Notes: generated by a model from the sequence alone, not told the origin. Shown: positions 12,264 through 20,173, counted from the first letter of the stretch. The stretch is 64,000 nt of DNA from Corynebacterium marinum DSM 44953 (GCF_000835165.1 NZ_CP007790.1:1550001-1614000); one strand, 5' to 3'. Program-made: numbers and translations.

Positions 12264-12293
12264 ATCTTACCGGTCTGGCGGACAGTCGACCAA
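12264..12293 (-). promoter_or_regulatory. Probable rpsO promoter
   Basis: On the minus strand TTGGTC (12288-12293) and TAAGAT (12264-12269) are 18 bp apart, each matching its consensus at 4 of 6 positions. The start point would fall just upstream of the structured leader. It lies inside the leftover iunH 3' fragment. Confidence 0.5.
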
Positions 12294-12380
12294 ATCCCGC
12301 AGCGCTGCCGGAGTCCCCTGCGCCAGGAAGCGTTCGACATCTACGGCCGCGGCGACGCGTGCGGTCTGAAGATCGCAGGC
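12267..12380 (-). pseudogene. 3' fragment of a nucleoside hydrolase gene (iunH remnant)
   Basis: Read on the minus strand this gives TARVAAAVDVERFLAQ followed by about 18 residues and a stop at 12267. The intact iunH copy ends with TTRVAAAVDVERFLGEF. At DNA level 12323-12356 matches 16141-16174 at 32 of 34 positions, in the same orientation. Upstream of the match the two sequences part quickly. It sits next to rpsO, where the iunH end would have been before the 3.8-kb insertion. There is no start codon or upstream domain, so this is a broken gene end and not a gene. Confidence 0.7.
12323..12356 (+). repeat. Direct repeat copy 1 flanking the helicase island
   Basis: 34 bp matching 16141-16174 with two mismatches, same orientation. 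Possible left boundary (att-like) of the inserted segment. Confidence 0.65.
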
Positions 12381-12669
12381 TGGCGGCAGTGTCGTCATTA
12401 TCCACTTCCCGAACGAATCGAGAAAGCACGGCTGCATTTTCGCTGAGGGCTCATCTACGGCCTCCAGGAAATGTGCTTTCACTCAAACAGCTCACACACT
12501 TTCGCCATGAATCTGCTCGATGATTTGTCCCCTTCCTGAATTTCTTTCCCCATCCCCACCCGGCATGTCACCTTGCCGTATCCCCGTTCGAATTAGAGCT
12601 CCGCAACCAGGCGCCGTGTCCGACTTCCATGCTTCAATGCCGCTACAAGCAAGTATTTGAATCTGGGAG
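12381..12669. other. Low-G+C gap before the helicase gene
   Basis: No convincing gene. G+C is much lower than in the core: the line 12481-12540 is 47% by count. An 8-bp inverted repeat GAAAGCAC/GTGCTTTC is at 12422-12429 and 12473-12480. It probably holds the helicase promoter, but I cannot place a convincing -35/-10 pair. Confidence 0.4.
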
Positions 12670-12681
12670 TTGTTTAGCGCC

Positions 12682-15600
12682 GTGCCAATCACGATCACCA
12701 AAGAGTTTGAGTCCGCCCTCGAGTCGATCCGCTCGGGGAAACACATATTGATCACGGGTAAGGCAGGTACCGGAAAATCAACTCTGCTGCGGACCTACCT
12801 CGAATCGCTCAACGATGAGAATGTGCTTGTCACCGCACCGACCGGCGTTGCTGCCCTCAACATCGACGGGTTCACCATCCATCGGTCGTTCGGGTTCCGC
12901 CCCGGCATGTACCCCGATGACCTCAAACCAGGTGGTTCGTGGCGACCGGGCAGTCGAGTCACCAGCGTGCTCAAAGCTGTGGATGTGCTCGTGATCGATG
13001 AAATCTCCATGGTCCGTGCCGACCTCTTCGACATGATCGACATCGCTCTCCGTCGGATTCGACAGAGCGATGAGCTCTTCGGCGGCGTTCAGCTGGTTCT
13101 GGTCGGCGACCTGCTGCAGCTGCCGCCGGTGGTCACGAACCACGAGGCGGAACTATTCAGTTCCCTGTGGGACACACCGTACTTCTTCTCTGCTCACTGT
13201 TTCGGAAATCTCGCACTGACCAACATCAACCTGACCACGGTATGGAGGCAAACCGATGAAGAGTTCATCGAAGTGCTGAACCAGGTCCGCGAAGGAAGCG
13301 TCGGAGATTCCGCCCTTGCTGTTCTGAACGACCGGGTGGATCCCCATTTCCGCGTGCCGAGTGACTGGGTGACGCTCGCCTCCCACCGTCGCACCGTGGA
13401 GAAGATCAATCATGAACGATTGAATGAATTGGAGTCTCCTCGATTCGTCTCCGTCGCTGAGCACGAAGGCCAGACCGACAACAACTCGTTCAGCGGTTCA
13501 GAAGAACTGCACTACGCAGTCGGCGCCCGGGTGATGACCATCATCAATGACCAGGGCGGACTCTTCGTCAACGGCAGCTTCGGAACTCTGGTAGCGGCAT
13601 CCGCTGACACCCTCAGCGTTCGATTGGATCACAACGGCAAGACCGTTGAGCTGGGCAGATACACGTGGGAAATCAAAAGGCCTTCGATGGAATCAGGGGT
13701 CCTCTCCAGCGATGTCGTCGGCACCATCACGCAGTTTCCCGTGATCCTCGCGTGGGCGATCACCATCCACAAGTCCCAGGGCAAGACGATCCCGAAGCTC
13801 TTCATCAATCTCGTCGGCGGCACCGCCACCGACGGACAGTTTTACGTCGCTCTGTCTCGAGGGGTCGACCTGGCCCACCTGAGGTTCAGTGCGCCGGTGG
13901 AGCACCGGCACATCCGCGCCAACAACAGTCTCGTGCGCATGATCCGCCGTGAGGTCAGCCCGCTTACCTCCGCCTCCCGGCTGGTCTTCCTCTCCTTCGA
14001 CGGAGTCAACTTCGGCATCAGCGACCACGTCGCCCGGGTGCACGCGATCATCCTGGAGGACGGTCAGGAAGTCGCGAGCTTCGGGTCCTGGATCAACCCG
14101 ATGTCGGACCTCGGTGAATTCGGACGGGTCAACGATGTTCCCTCCGGCGGTCTCGCCATGGCGCCGTCGCTGGGGGATTTCTGGCCGCTCCTTCGCCGGC
14201 AGGCAGCGGGAGGAATCATCATCGGCGATCAATTGCCAATGGTTGAGCGTGCCGTTCGCCACCAGGAGAAAGGAATGGACCTGGCGCTCGGCACCGGATA
14301 CGACATCGCCGAGTTCGGCGTCGCACCCGTCGGCGACGACGTCGTCTCACGCTGCCGCAGCATGGTCGACGCTTATGTGCGCGATCCCTTCGCCGTAACC
14401 CACGGGCAAGTCGTTCCGAGTGCTCCGCTGGATACGGAGGGGGCGGTTTTCATCCCGGGATGGGCTGCGGGCAGCCCAATGCACCTGGACCCCGCACGCG
14501 CCACAGACTCAGACAACGCCTGGGCGGCATTCTCCGGCGGCATCACGGGATCATTGGTTCCAGCTGAGTTGGAGGAGACAGCAGAGTTATTGTCCGCTTG
14601 GGCGATCTCCCGCGGATTCTGGAACGACGAGCAGTATGAGGAGGTCCAGGAGCGGGCTCGCCGTGCAGGGATCGATGGCGTGGATATCAACCAACCCGCC
14701 GAAGACACACAAAACACCTCCGATCTGCTCACCCCGGGAACAAGGGTGGTGTTCACCGGCCGGAACGAACTTTTGGGAGGACCCGCTGACGACGAGCGGC
14801 TGACCCAAATCTGCCGCGACCGGCAGCTCGAGTACAAGTCTTCGGTGTCTAAGACACGGTGCGATGTCCTCGTGGCCGGAGACCCGGCGTCCATGTCACG
14901 CAAGGCGCAGAATGCCCGGGAGTTCGGGAAGCCGATCATCTCTCAGGCTGACTTCGAGCATTGGTACGAGAACGGCCCGTTCACTACCTCTGTGACGGAA
15001 ACACAGGCCACCCCGGTCGCGGAGAGTGCCCAACCGATCGAGGTTGCCGCCGTTTCCTCGGCGGCGACATCCCTCAACAAACCGGAACGGGAGGACACCC
15101 AACCCGCCCATGAATGGGTCAGTCCGTGGGAGTTCTTCCGGGAAGGGTCCCGTGTGGCCTTCCGTGGTTCCACGATCATCGAAGGGAAACTGTATCCCCA
15201 CGGTTCCGCGCTTCAGTCGCTCTGCGACTCTCTCGGGCTGGACTACAAACAGGCGGTGACCAAGACCCGCTCGGATGTTCTGGTCACCGACGATCCGAAT
15301 GCGAGCGACGGCAAGATGAGTCTGGCCCTCCGGTATGGAAAGCCCCTCATGACCCAGACTGACTTCAGCGCCTGGGTTACCGAGCAGTTGGCGAACAGCT
15401 CCGAGAACGATCTTTCCGGCCCCGCAATTCACGGCGAGTCGGTGGATGATGCAGAGATCGCAGACGACGAGAGCTTTCCGGTCGCGACTCTTGCGGAACC
15501 CGTCGTCGAACACGCGACCCCGGATGAGCCTGTGGCCTCCCCGCCGACATCGACGTCCGTCACGCACGGGGACGTCCCCGAGGCAGATCCCACTCCCCAT

Positions 15601-15927
15601 GAGCTCATGGCCCGTGCCCTCGAGCAACAGCTGCAGGCCACGCAGCATTACGCGAACACCTCCCCCGCTGGCCCACTTATCCCGACGCCCAGCACCCCGG
15701 CTGCGTCAGTACCAGAGAACAAAGCGGCTGTCCGGTTCAAGAAATGGGGCATCGCCACCTTCATCGTCTTCGCGGTGAGCAACGTCCTCGGGATCGCCGG
15801 TCTGGCCTCGGTCGGGATCGCGGGCGTCATGGCGTCCTTCTTCATGGCGATCGCCGTGGTCGTGTTCGGTGTCCAGGCCCTGGTTCAGAAGTCGAAGAAC
15901 TCGAAGCTGGATAATTCCGGTGAGTGA
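12682..15927 (+). CDS. PIF1-type helicase fused to exonuclease-like, twin BRCT and membrane segments
   Basis: A 1081-residue multidomain protein. Residues 1-430 form a superfamily 1B PIF1/RecD2-like helicase: Walker A GKAGTGKST (26-34), Walker B VIDEIS (104-109), GDLLQLPP (142-149), HKSQGKT near 363, and YVALSRG near 388. Residues about 431-570 resemble a DnaQ-type exonuclease (WINP, MAPSLGDFWPLL, IIIGDQLP), but the first acidic motif reads LSFDGVNFG, so it may be inactive. Two BRCT domains follow (about 683-762 and 817-903), sharing the pattern TKTRCDVLVAGD/TKTRSDVLVTDD. After an acidic linker, two membrane helices lie at about 1020-1068. GTG 12682 is chosen (GGAG 12 bases upstream); TTG 12670 is the alternative. 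Lower G+C than its neighbours suggests transfer. Substrate and role unknown. Confidence 0.85.
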   Translation: MPITITKEFESALESIRSGKHILITGKAGTGKSTLLRTYLESLNDENVLVTAPTGVAALNIDGFTIHRSFGFRPGMYPDDLKPGGSWRPGSRVTSVLKAVDVLVIDEISMVRADLFDMIDIALRRIRQSDELFGGVQLVLVGDLLQLPPVVTNHEAELFSSLWDTPYFFSAHCFGNLALTNINLTTVWRQTDEEFIEVLNQVREGSVGDSALAVLNDRVDPHFRVPSDWVTLASHRRTVEKINHERLNELESPRFVSVAEHEGQTDNNSFSGSEELHYAVGARVMTIINDQGGLFVNGSFGTLVAASADTLSVRLDHNGKTVELGRYTWEIKRPSMESGVLSSDVVGTITQFPVILAWAITIHKSQGKTIPKLFINLVGGTATDGQFYVALSRGVDLAHLRFSAPVEHRHIRANNSLVRMIRREVSPLTSASRLVFLSFDGVNFGISDHVARVHAIILEDGQEVASFGSWINPMSDLGEFGRVNDVPSGGLAMAPSLGDFWPLLRRQAAGGIIIGDQLPMVERAVRHQEKGMDLALGTGYDIAEFGVAPVGDDVVSRCRSMVDAYVRDPFAVTHGQVVPSAPLDTEGAVFIPGWAAGSPMHLDPARATDSDNAWAAFSGGITGSLVPAELEETAELLSAWAISRGFWNDEQYEEVQERARRAGIDGVDINQPAEDTQNTSDLLTPGTRVVFTGRNELLGGPADDERLTQICRDRQLEYKSSVSKTRCDVLVAGDPASMSRKAQNAREFGKPIISQADFEHWYENGPFTTSVTETQATPVAESAQPIEVAAVSSAATSLNKPEREDTQPAHEWVSPWEFFREGSRVAFRGSTIIEGKLYPHGSALQSLCDSLGLDYKQAVTKTRSDVLVTDDPNASDGKMSLALRYGKPLMTQTDFSAWVTEQLANSSENDLSGPAIHGESVDDAEIADDESFPVATLAEPVVEHATPDEPVASPPTSTSVTHGDVPEADPTPHELMARALEQQLQATQHYANTSPAGPLIPTPSTPAASVPENKAAVRFKKWGIATFIVFAVSNVLGIAGLASVGIAGVMASFFMAIAVVVFGVQALVQKSKNSKLDNSGE

Positions 15928-16094
15928 GACGAGTTCTCGACGGCCCGCTGATCTGCCGCCCCGGACTGGACCGTTTCATCGCAGACATGCTCCAGCGTGA
16001 ACGCGCGCTGCTCTACGTGGCCGCCTCCCCCGCCCGCGACGCCCTGATGATCACCCTCAGCGGCGAGCCCTCGGAGCTGCTGCCGGCTCAGTGA
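15924..16094 (+). CDS. Short 56-residue ORF or gene fragment
   Basis: A GTG at 15924 overlaps the helicase stop and opens a frame of 56 residues (ending GEPSELLPAQ) that runs 7 bp into the 3' end of the convergent iunH gene. I do not recognise it. Composition is high-G+C like the core genes, unlike the helicase, so it may be the 3' end of an older gene cut by the insertion. There is no clear ribosome binding site. It could also be non-coding. Confidence 0.3.
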   Translation: MRRVLDGPLICRPGLDRFIADMLQRERALLYVAASPARDALMITLSGEPSELLPAQ

Positions 16095-17050
16095 GCCGGC
16101 GTCTGCTCCGCCAGCGTGGTCAGTCGCCCCATGAACTCCCCCAGGAAGCGCTCGACATCGACGGCCGCGGCGACCCTGGTGGTCTTCACCGGATCGTTCA
16201 GGCGGGTCTCGTCGGCGATGGTGCGGCCGCGGGTCTCGCCGCCCACGTCGACCTTCATGTTGATGTCCAGGCAGGTGATCAGGCCGGGGTCGGCGGCGAC
16301 GGCGACCGCGAGCGGGTCGTGCAGGCCGCAGCCGCCCAGGTGCGGCGAGGTGGTCTCGTAGGCCCGGATGTAATACTCGGCGGCGTCGGCCAGGAAGGTT
16401 CCGCCCCGGGTGCCCAGCTTGCGCCAGACGGCGGTCTCCCGGGTGGTCAGCAGGGTCTGCAGAGTGACGTCGAGGCCGACCATGGTGACATCCCGGGCGC
16501 GGCGGAAGAGCACGTCGGTGGCCTCGGGGTCCTGGTGGACGTTGGCTTCAGCCCAGGGCCGGACGTTGCCGGGCACCGTCAGGGCGCCGCCCATCATGAC
16601 GATGCTCGCCCGCTCGGCGAAGGTGTCGTCGGCCTCGACCGCCGCGGCGATGGTCGTGGACGGCCCGGTGGGGACGATGACGAGGTCCTCGCCGTGGGTG
16701 CGCACGGCGTCGATGAGAAAGTCCACCGCGCCGCCCTCGGCGGGGGCCGCCGTGGGTGCGGGCAGCTGCGCCCCGCCGACGCCGTCGGCGCCGTGGATGA
16801 ACTCGGAGACCTCGAGTACCTCGAAGGAGTCGCGCCCGCGGGCGTGCGGCAGGCCGGCGACGACGGGGACGTCCGGGCGGCCGAAGAGCTCCAGAATGGC
16901 CAGGGCGTTGCGCACCCCGGTGTCCACGGTCACGTTGCCGTAGGTGCCGGTGACGCCGATGAGCTCGAGTTCCGGGGAGCCGAGGGCGTAGGCCAGGGCG
17001 AGGGCGTCGTCGATGCCCGTGTCCAGGTCGAGGATGATCTTCCGTGCCAC
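16088..17050 (-). CDS. iunH: Nucleoside hydrolase (IunH/RihC family)
   Basis: Cleaves ribonucleosides to base and ribose for salvage. The 320-residue product begins with the family's calcium-binding motif (ILDLDTGIDDALALAYALGS). The C-terminal metal/catalytic region GGCGLHDPLAVAVAADPGLI is present near residue 240. GTG 17050 is 4 bases after the ribF stop, so the two are probably co-transcribed. Its 3' end contains the 34-bp segment repeated at 12323-12356 across the helicase island. Confidence 0.93.
   Translation of the reverse strand: MARKIILDLDTGIDDALALAYALGSPELELIGVTGTYGNVTVDTGVRNALAILELFGRPDVPVVAGLPHARGRDSFEVLEVSEFIHGADGVGGAQLPAPTAAPAEGGAVDFLIDAVRTHGEDLVIVPTGPSTTIAAAVEADDTFAERASIVMMGGALTVPGNVRPWAEANVHQDPEATDVLFRRARDVTMVGLDVTLQTLLTTRETAVWRKLGTRGGTFLADAAEYYIRAYETTSPHLGGCGLHDPLAVAVAADPGLITCLDINMKVDVGGETRGRTIADETRLNDPVKTTRVAAAVDVERFLGEFMGRLTTLAEQTPAH
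16141..16174 (+). repeat. Direct repeat copy 2 flanking the helicase island
   Basis: 34 bp inside the 3' end of iunH, matching 12323-12356 at 32 positions. Possible right boundary of the inserted segment. Confidence 0.65.
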
Positions 17051-17054
17051 CGCG

Positions 17055-18038
17055 CTACTCCGGCTGTTCCGCTCCGGTGATGCCGAGGATCTCGCGCGTC
17101 TTCTCCACGTCCGCGGTGATGGCTGCGGTGAGTTCCTCGACCGAGTTGTACTTGACCATGTCGCGGATGTGCCCGACGAAGGAGACGTCCGCGGTGTGGC
17201 CGTAAAGGTCCGCCTCGCGGTCCAGCAGGAAAGATTCGACGCTGCGCGGCTCGTCCCCGAAGGTCGGGTTGGTGCCCACGGAGATCGCCGCCGGGTAGGC
17301 CACGTCGCGTTCCATGTTCCCGTCGATGGGGCGGTCGTCGCGGATGGTGAACCAGCCGGCGTAGACCCCGTCGGCGGGCAGGGCCACCGATTCCGGGAAG
17401 TACTGGTTGGCGGTGGGGAAACCCAGCTCGCGGCCGCCGCGGCCGGCGCCGTGGACGATCTCGCCGGTGACGAGGAAGTCCCGGCCCAGGGCCCAGGCCG
17501 CGCTGCGCACGTCGCCCTGCCCGAGGTACTCCCGGATCTGGGAGGAGCAGATCCGGGTGTCCTCGTCGTAGAGCAGGTCGACGATGTTGATGTCCACGCC
17601 GTACTTGGCGCCCAGCTCGCGCATGGTGTCGGCGGTGCCGGCGGCGTGGGCGCCGAAGGTGAAGTTCTCCCCCACCACCACGGTCCGGGCCTTGAGCCCG
17701 TCGCGCAGCAGCACGGTGAAGTAATCCTCCGGCGACAGGCCCGCCAGCTCGTGCCGGAAATCCAGGACCAGCACGCCGTTGACGCCGAGTTCCATGGCGT
17801 GGCGCATCCGCTGCTCGACCGGGATGAGCAGCACCGGGGTGCGCTCGGGGGCGAACACCGAGAGCGGGTGCGGGTCGAAGGTGACCATCACGCATGGCAG
17901 CCCCTGCGCCCGCGCGGACCGGACCGCCTCCTCGATGAGCGCGCGGTGCCCGCGGTGAACGCCGTCAAAGACCCCGATGGTGACCACCGATGCCTCGAGG
18001 TCTGCGGGGATGTCCTCAACTCCGTGCCAAACAATCAC
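17055..18038 (-). CDS. ribF: Bifunctional riboflavin kinase / FAD synthetase
   Basis: Makes FMN from riboflavin and FAD from FMN. In the 327-residue product the N-terminal adenylyltransferase domain carries VTIGVFDGVHRGHRAL and later SSQIREYLGQGDV. The C-terminal flavokinase domain begins at about residue 190 with GRGGRELGFPTAN. The start is GTG 18038, preceded at 6 bases by TAGTCT, which fits a leaderless mRNA. It is divergent from truB and followed by iunH. Confidence 0.96.
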   Translation of the reverse strand: MIVWHGVEDIPADLEASVVTIGVFDGVHRGHRALIEEAVRSARAQGLPCVMVTFDPHPLSVFAPERTPVLLIPVEQRMRHAMELGVNGVLVLDFRHELAGLSPEDYFTVLLRDGLKARTVVVGENFTFGAHAAGTADTMRELGAKYGVDINIVDLLYDEDTRICSSQIREYLGQGDVRSAAWALGRDFLVTGEIVHGAGRGGRELGFPTANQYFPESVALPADGVYAGWFTIRDDRPIDGNMERDVAYPAAISVGTNPTFGDEPRSVESFLLDREADLYGHTADVSFVGHIRDMVKYNSVEELTAAITADVEKTREILGITGAEQPE

Positions 18039-18044
18039 CGCTAC

Positions 18045-18061
18045 AGACTACGGCATAGACT
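18045..18061. promoter_or_regulatory. Back-to-back -10 boxes of ribF and truB
   Basis: TAGTCT on the minus strand (18045-18050) serves ribF, and TAGACT on the plus strand (18056-18061) serves truB; each lies 6 bases before its start codon. Only 29 bp separate the two start codons, so each -35 region would lie in the other gene's first codons. Confidence 0.5.
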
Positions 18062-18067
18062 TCCGGT

Positions 18068-18961
18068 ATGACTGATCCCCTGGCCGGTTCCGGACTCGTC
18101 GTCGTCGACAAGCCCGCGGGCATGACCTCGCATGATGTGGTCTCCCGCCTGCGGCGATACTTCTCCACCCGGCGGGTCGGCCACGCCGGCACCCTCGACC
18201 CCATGGCCACCGGCGTTCTCGTCGTCGGCATCGAACGCGGCACGAAGTTCCTCGCGCACATGGTCGCGGCCACGAAGTCCTACGACGGCACCATCCGGCT
18301 CGGCGCGTCCACCACCACCGACGACGCCGAGGGGGAGGTGACGGGCGGGGCGGACGCGGCGTCGATAAGCGAGGAGCAGGTGCTGGCCGGCATCGCCGCG
18401 CTGACCGGGGAGATCATGCAGCGCCCCGCCTCGGTCAGCGCCATCAAGATCGGCGGCAAGCGCGCCCACGAGCGGGTGCGTGACGGCGAGGACATCGAGA
18501 TCCCCGCCCGGCCGGTGACCGTGACGCGTTTCGACGCCCTCGCCTTCCGCCGCGAGGGCGCGTTCCTCGACATCGACGTGAGCGTCGACTGCTCCTCGGG
18601 CACCTACATCCGCTCCCTGGCCCGCGACCTCGGCGAGGCCCTCGGCGTCGGCGGCCACCTCACAGCGCTGCGCCGCACCGCGGTCGGGTCCTTCCTGCTC
18701 TCCGACGCGCAGACCCTCGCGCAGCTGGAGGAGCAGCCGCAGCTCTCGCTCTCCCTGGATGAGGCGCTCACCCGGAACTTCCCGGTCCTCGCCGTCACCG
18801 ACGAGGAAGCCGCCGCCCTGGCCATGGGCAAGTGGCTCGAACCCCGCGGCCTGGCCGGCGTGCACGCGGCCGTGGCTCCCGACGGGCGCGCCATCGCCCT
18901 GATCAAGGAGAAGGGCCAGCGGCTGGCCACCGTCTTCGTGGCGCGGCCCTCGACGCTCTAG
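18068..18961 (+). CDS. truB: tRNA pseudouridine(55) synthase TruB
   Basis: Makes the pseudouridine of the tRNA T-loop. The 297-residue product has the TruB signature VVDKPAGMTSHDVVSRLRR and the catalytic block RRVGHAGTLDPMATGVLVVG, where Asp after LD is the nucleophile. IDVDCSSGTYIRSLARDLG-type residues follow, and a PUA-like C-terminus is present. ATG 18068 is preceded by TAGACT with no Shine-Dalgarno sequence. Confidence 0.96.
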   Translation: MTDPLAGSGLVVVDKPAGMTSHDVVSRLRRYFSTRRVGHAGTLDPMATGVLVVGIERGTKFLAHMVAATKSYDGTIRLGASTTTDDAEGEVTGGADAASISEEQVLAGIAALTGEIMQRPASVSAIKIGGKRAHERVRDGEDIEIPARPVTVTRFDALAFRREGAFLDIDVSVDCSSGTYIRSLARDLGEALGVGGHLTALRRTAVGSFLLSDAQTLAQLEEQPQLSLSLDEALTRNFPVLAVTDEEAAALAMGKWLEPRGLAGVHAAVAPDGRAIALIKEKGQRLATVFVARPSTL

Positions 18962-18991
18962 CTGCGCGACCGGGGGCCCGCCGGGTAGGGG

Positions 18992-20074
18992 CTATTCGCA
19001 GTTGATGCCGTCGTTGTCCCCGTCGCCGTACCAGTGGTACTCGGGGTCGATCCCCGCGACGTAGGGTCCGTACCCCGCGGCCTTCGCCTTCCGGCAGCTG
19101 CTGAACTGCGGATCCGTCCCCTCCGGCTGCGCCGCCGGGGCGGGAGCCGGGGCGGGAGCGGGAGCCGGGGCCGGGGCCGGGGCGACGGCCGCCGGCTCGA
19201 CCGCCGGGTCAGCGAGCGGTTCCGGTGCCGGAGCCGTCGCTGTGGGCTCGACGGCGGGGCTGGTCCGGCCTTCGGGGAGAACCTGCCCGGGGCAGGCGTC
19301 CAGCACACGTGCCATGGCGTCGCGTTCCGCTGCGGTGACCCACAGGTCGTAGTTGGCCTTGACCGCGATCTGCCGGGCGACGTAGTCGCAGCGGAAGGAA
19401 CGGTTGGCGGGTAGCCAGGTGGCGGCGTCGCCGGCGCCCTTCTGCATGTTGGCGGGACCGTCGACGGCCAGCAGGTTCAGCGGGTCGTTGGCAAATTGAC
19501 GGCGCACCTCCGCGTCGAGCTGCTGGGCGCCCTTCTGCCACGCGTCCGCCAGCGCGACGACGTGGTCGATATGGACTGCCTCGGAGGTGCCCTGCCCGCG
19601 GAGGAAGGCGATGTCGGTGGCGGTGTAGGGGTCGTTGAGCACCCCGGTGAGCACCACGCAGTCGTTGGTGCCGGGCCGGAAGGTGACGGAGGTCAGGTCG
19701 CGGGCGAGCATGTCGTTGCGGGTGTCGCAGCCGTTGTGGTCGGTGTCGGCCCACGCAGGGCCGAACTGCTCGCGGTCGTAGCCCGTCATGGGGGCGCGCC
19801 CCTTGACCTCCAGGGACGCCAGCGCGGCCGCCGCGGTCCCGGCCGCCGCACCCGGCTCCCCGATCTCCTCCGGCGCCTTCGCAGACGTCGTCTCCGACTC
19901 CGCCGGGGTGCTCTCCCCCGGGGCAGCGGAGTCCGATGTCGCGGCGGCGGTCGAAACCGTCGCTTCCGGCGACCCGGACCCGGCCGTCCCGCCGTCCGGC
20001 GCCGAACATCCGGCGGCCGCCAGCCCGAGTACCAGGGCCGCCCCGGTCAGTGTGAGCCAACGCCGCAACGCCAT
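18992..20074 (-). CDS. Secreted lipoprotein with HNH nuclease and excalibur domains
   Basis: A 360-residue exported protein. The signal peptide ends at a lipobox (GLAAAGCSA). A Ser/Thr/Glu-rich linker is followed from about residue 90 by a GmrSD-type HNH fold: DTRNDMLARDL, HIDHVVALADAW, and FANDPLNLLAVDGPANMQKG. An Ala-Pro repeat linker follows at about 290-315. The C-terminus is an excalibur calcium-binding domain with the loop DGDNDGINCE. It is probably a cell-surface or released nuclease. ATG 20074 has GGAGG 8 bases ahead, inside one arm of an inverted repeat. Confidence 0.85.
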   Translation of the reverse strand: MALRRWLTLTGAALVLGLAAAGCSAPDGGTAGSGSPEATVSTAAATSDSAAPGESTPAESETTSAKAPEEIGEPGAAAGTAAAALASLEVKGRAPMTGYDREQFGPAWADTDHNGCDTRNDMLARDLTSVTFRPGTNDCVVLTGVLNDPYTATDIAFLRGQGTSEAVHIDHVVALADAWQKGAQQLDAEVRRQFANDPLNLLAVDGPANMQKGAGDAATWLPANRSFRCDYVARQIAVKANYDLWVTAAERDAMARVLDACPGQVLPEGRTSPAVEPTATAPAPEPLADPAVEPAAVAPAPAPAPAPAPAPAPAAQPEGTDPQFSSCRKAKAAGYGPYVAGIDPEYHWYGDGDNDGINCE

Positions 20075-20083
20075 GATGATTCC

Positions 20084-20113
20084 CTCCGGACGGTGATGAA
20101 TGAACGTCCGGAG
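20084..20113 (-). promoter_or_regulatory. 8-bp inverted repeat over the RBS of the HNH lipoprotein gene
   Basis: CTCCGGAC (20084-20091) and GTCCGGAG (20106-20113) are perfectly complementary. On the mRNA the second arm contains the GGAG of the ribosome binding site. A TACTCT -10-like hexamer overlaps the outer arm, so this may be an operator rather than an RNA hairpin. Confidence 0.4.
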
Positions 20114-20173
20114 AGTATGCCACGGGCGTGCCGCACCTCCGGGCAGCGGGGGTCACCGCCACCCCGGTTCCGG

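Noticed and set aside
12422..12480. 8-bp inverted repeat as a transposon end
   Set aside because: The arms are 43 bp apart in a gap, with no transposase or matching copy on the other side of the island.
12588..12620. tRNA-like TTCGAAT and CCA bases before the helicase gene
   Set aside because: The expected T-arm stem does not pair and no acceptor or anticodon arm is present, so this is not a tRNA end or att site.
19135..19200. Tandem GCCGGGGC-like repeat suspected as CRISPR or satellite
   Set aside because: It codes for the Ala-Pro linker of the HNH lipoprotein in frame; no spacers.
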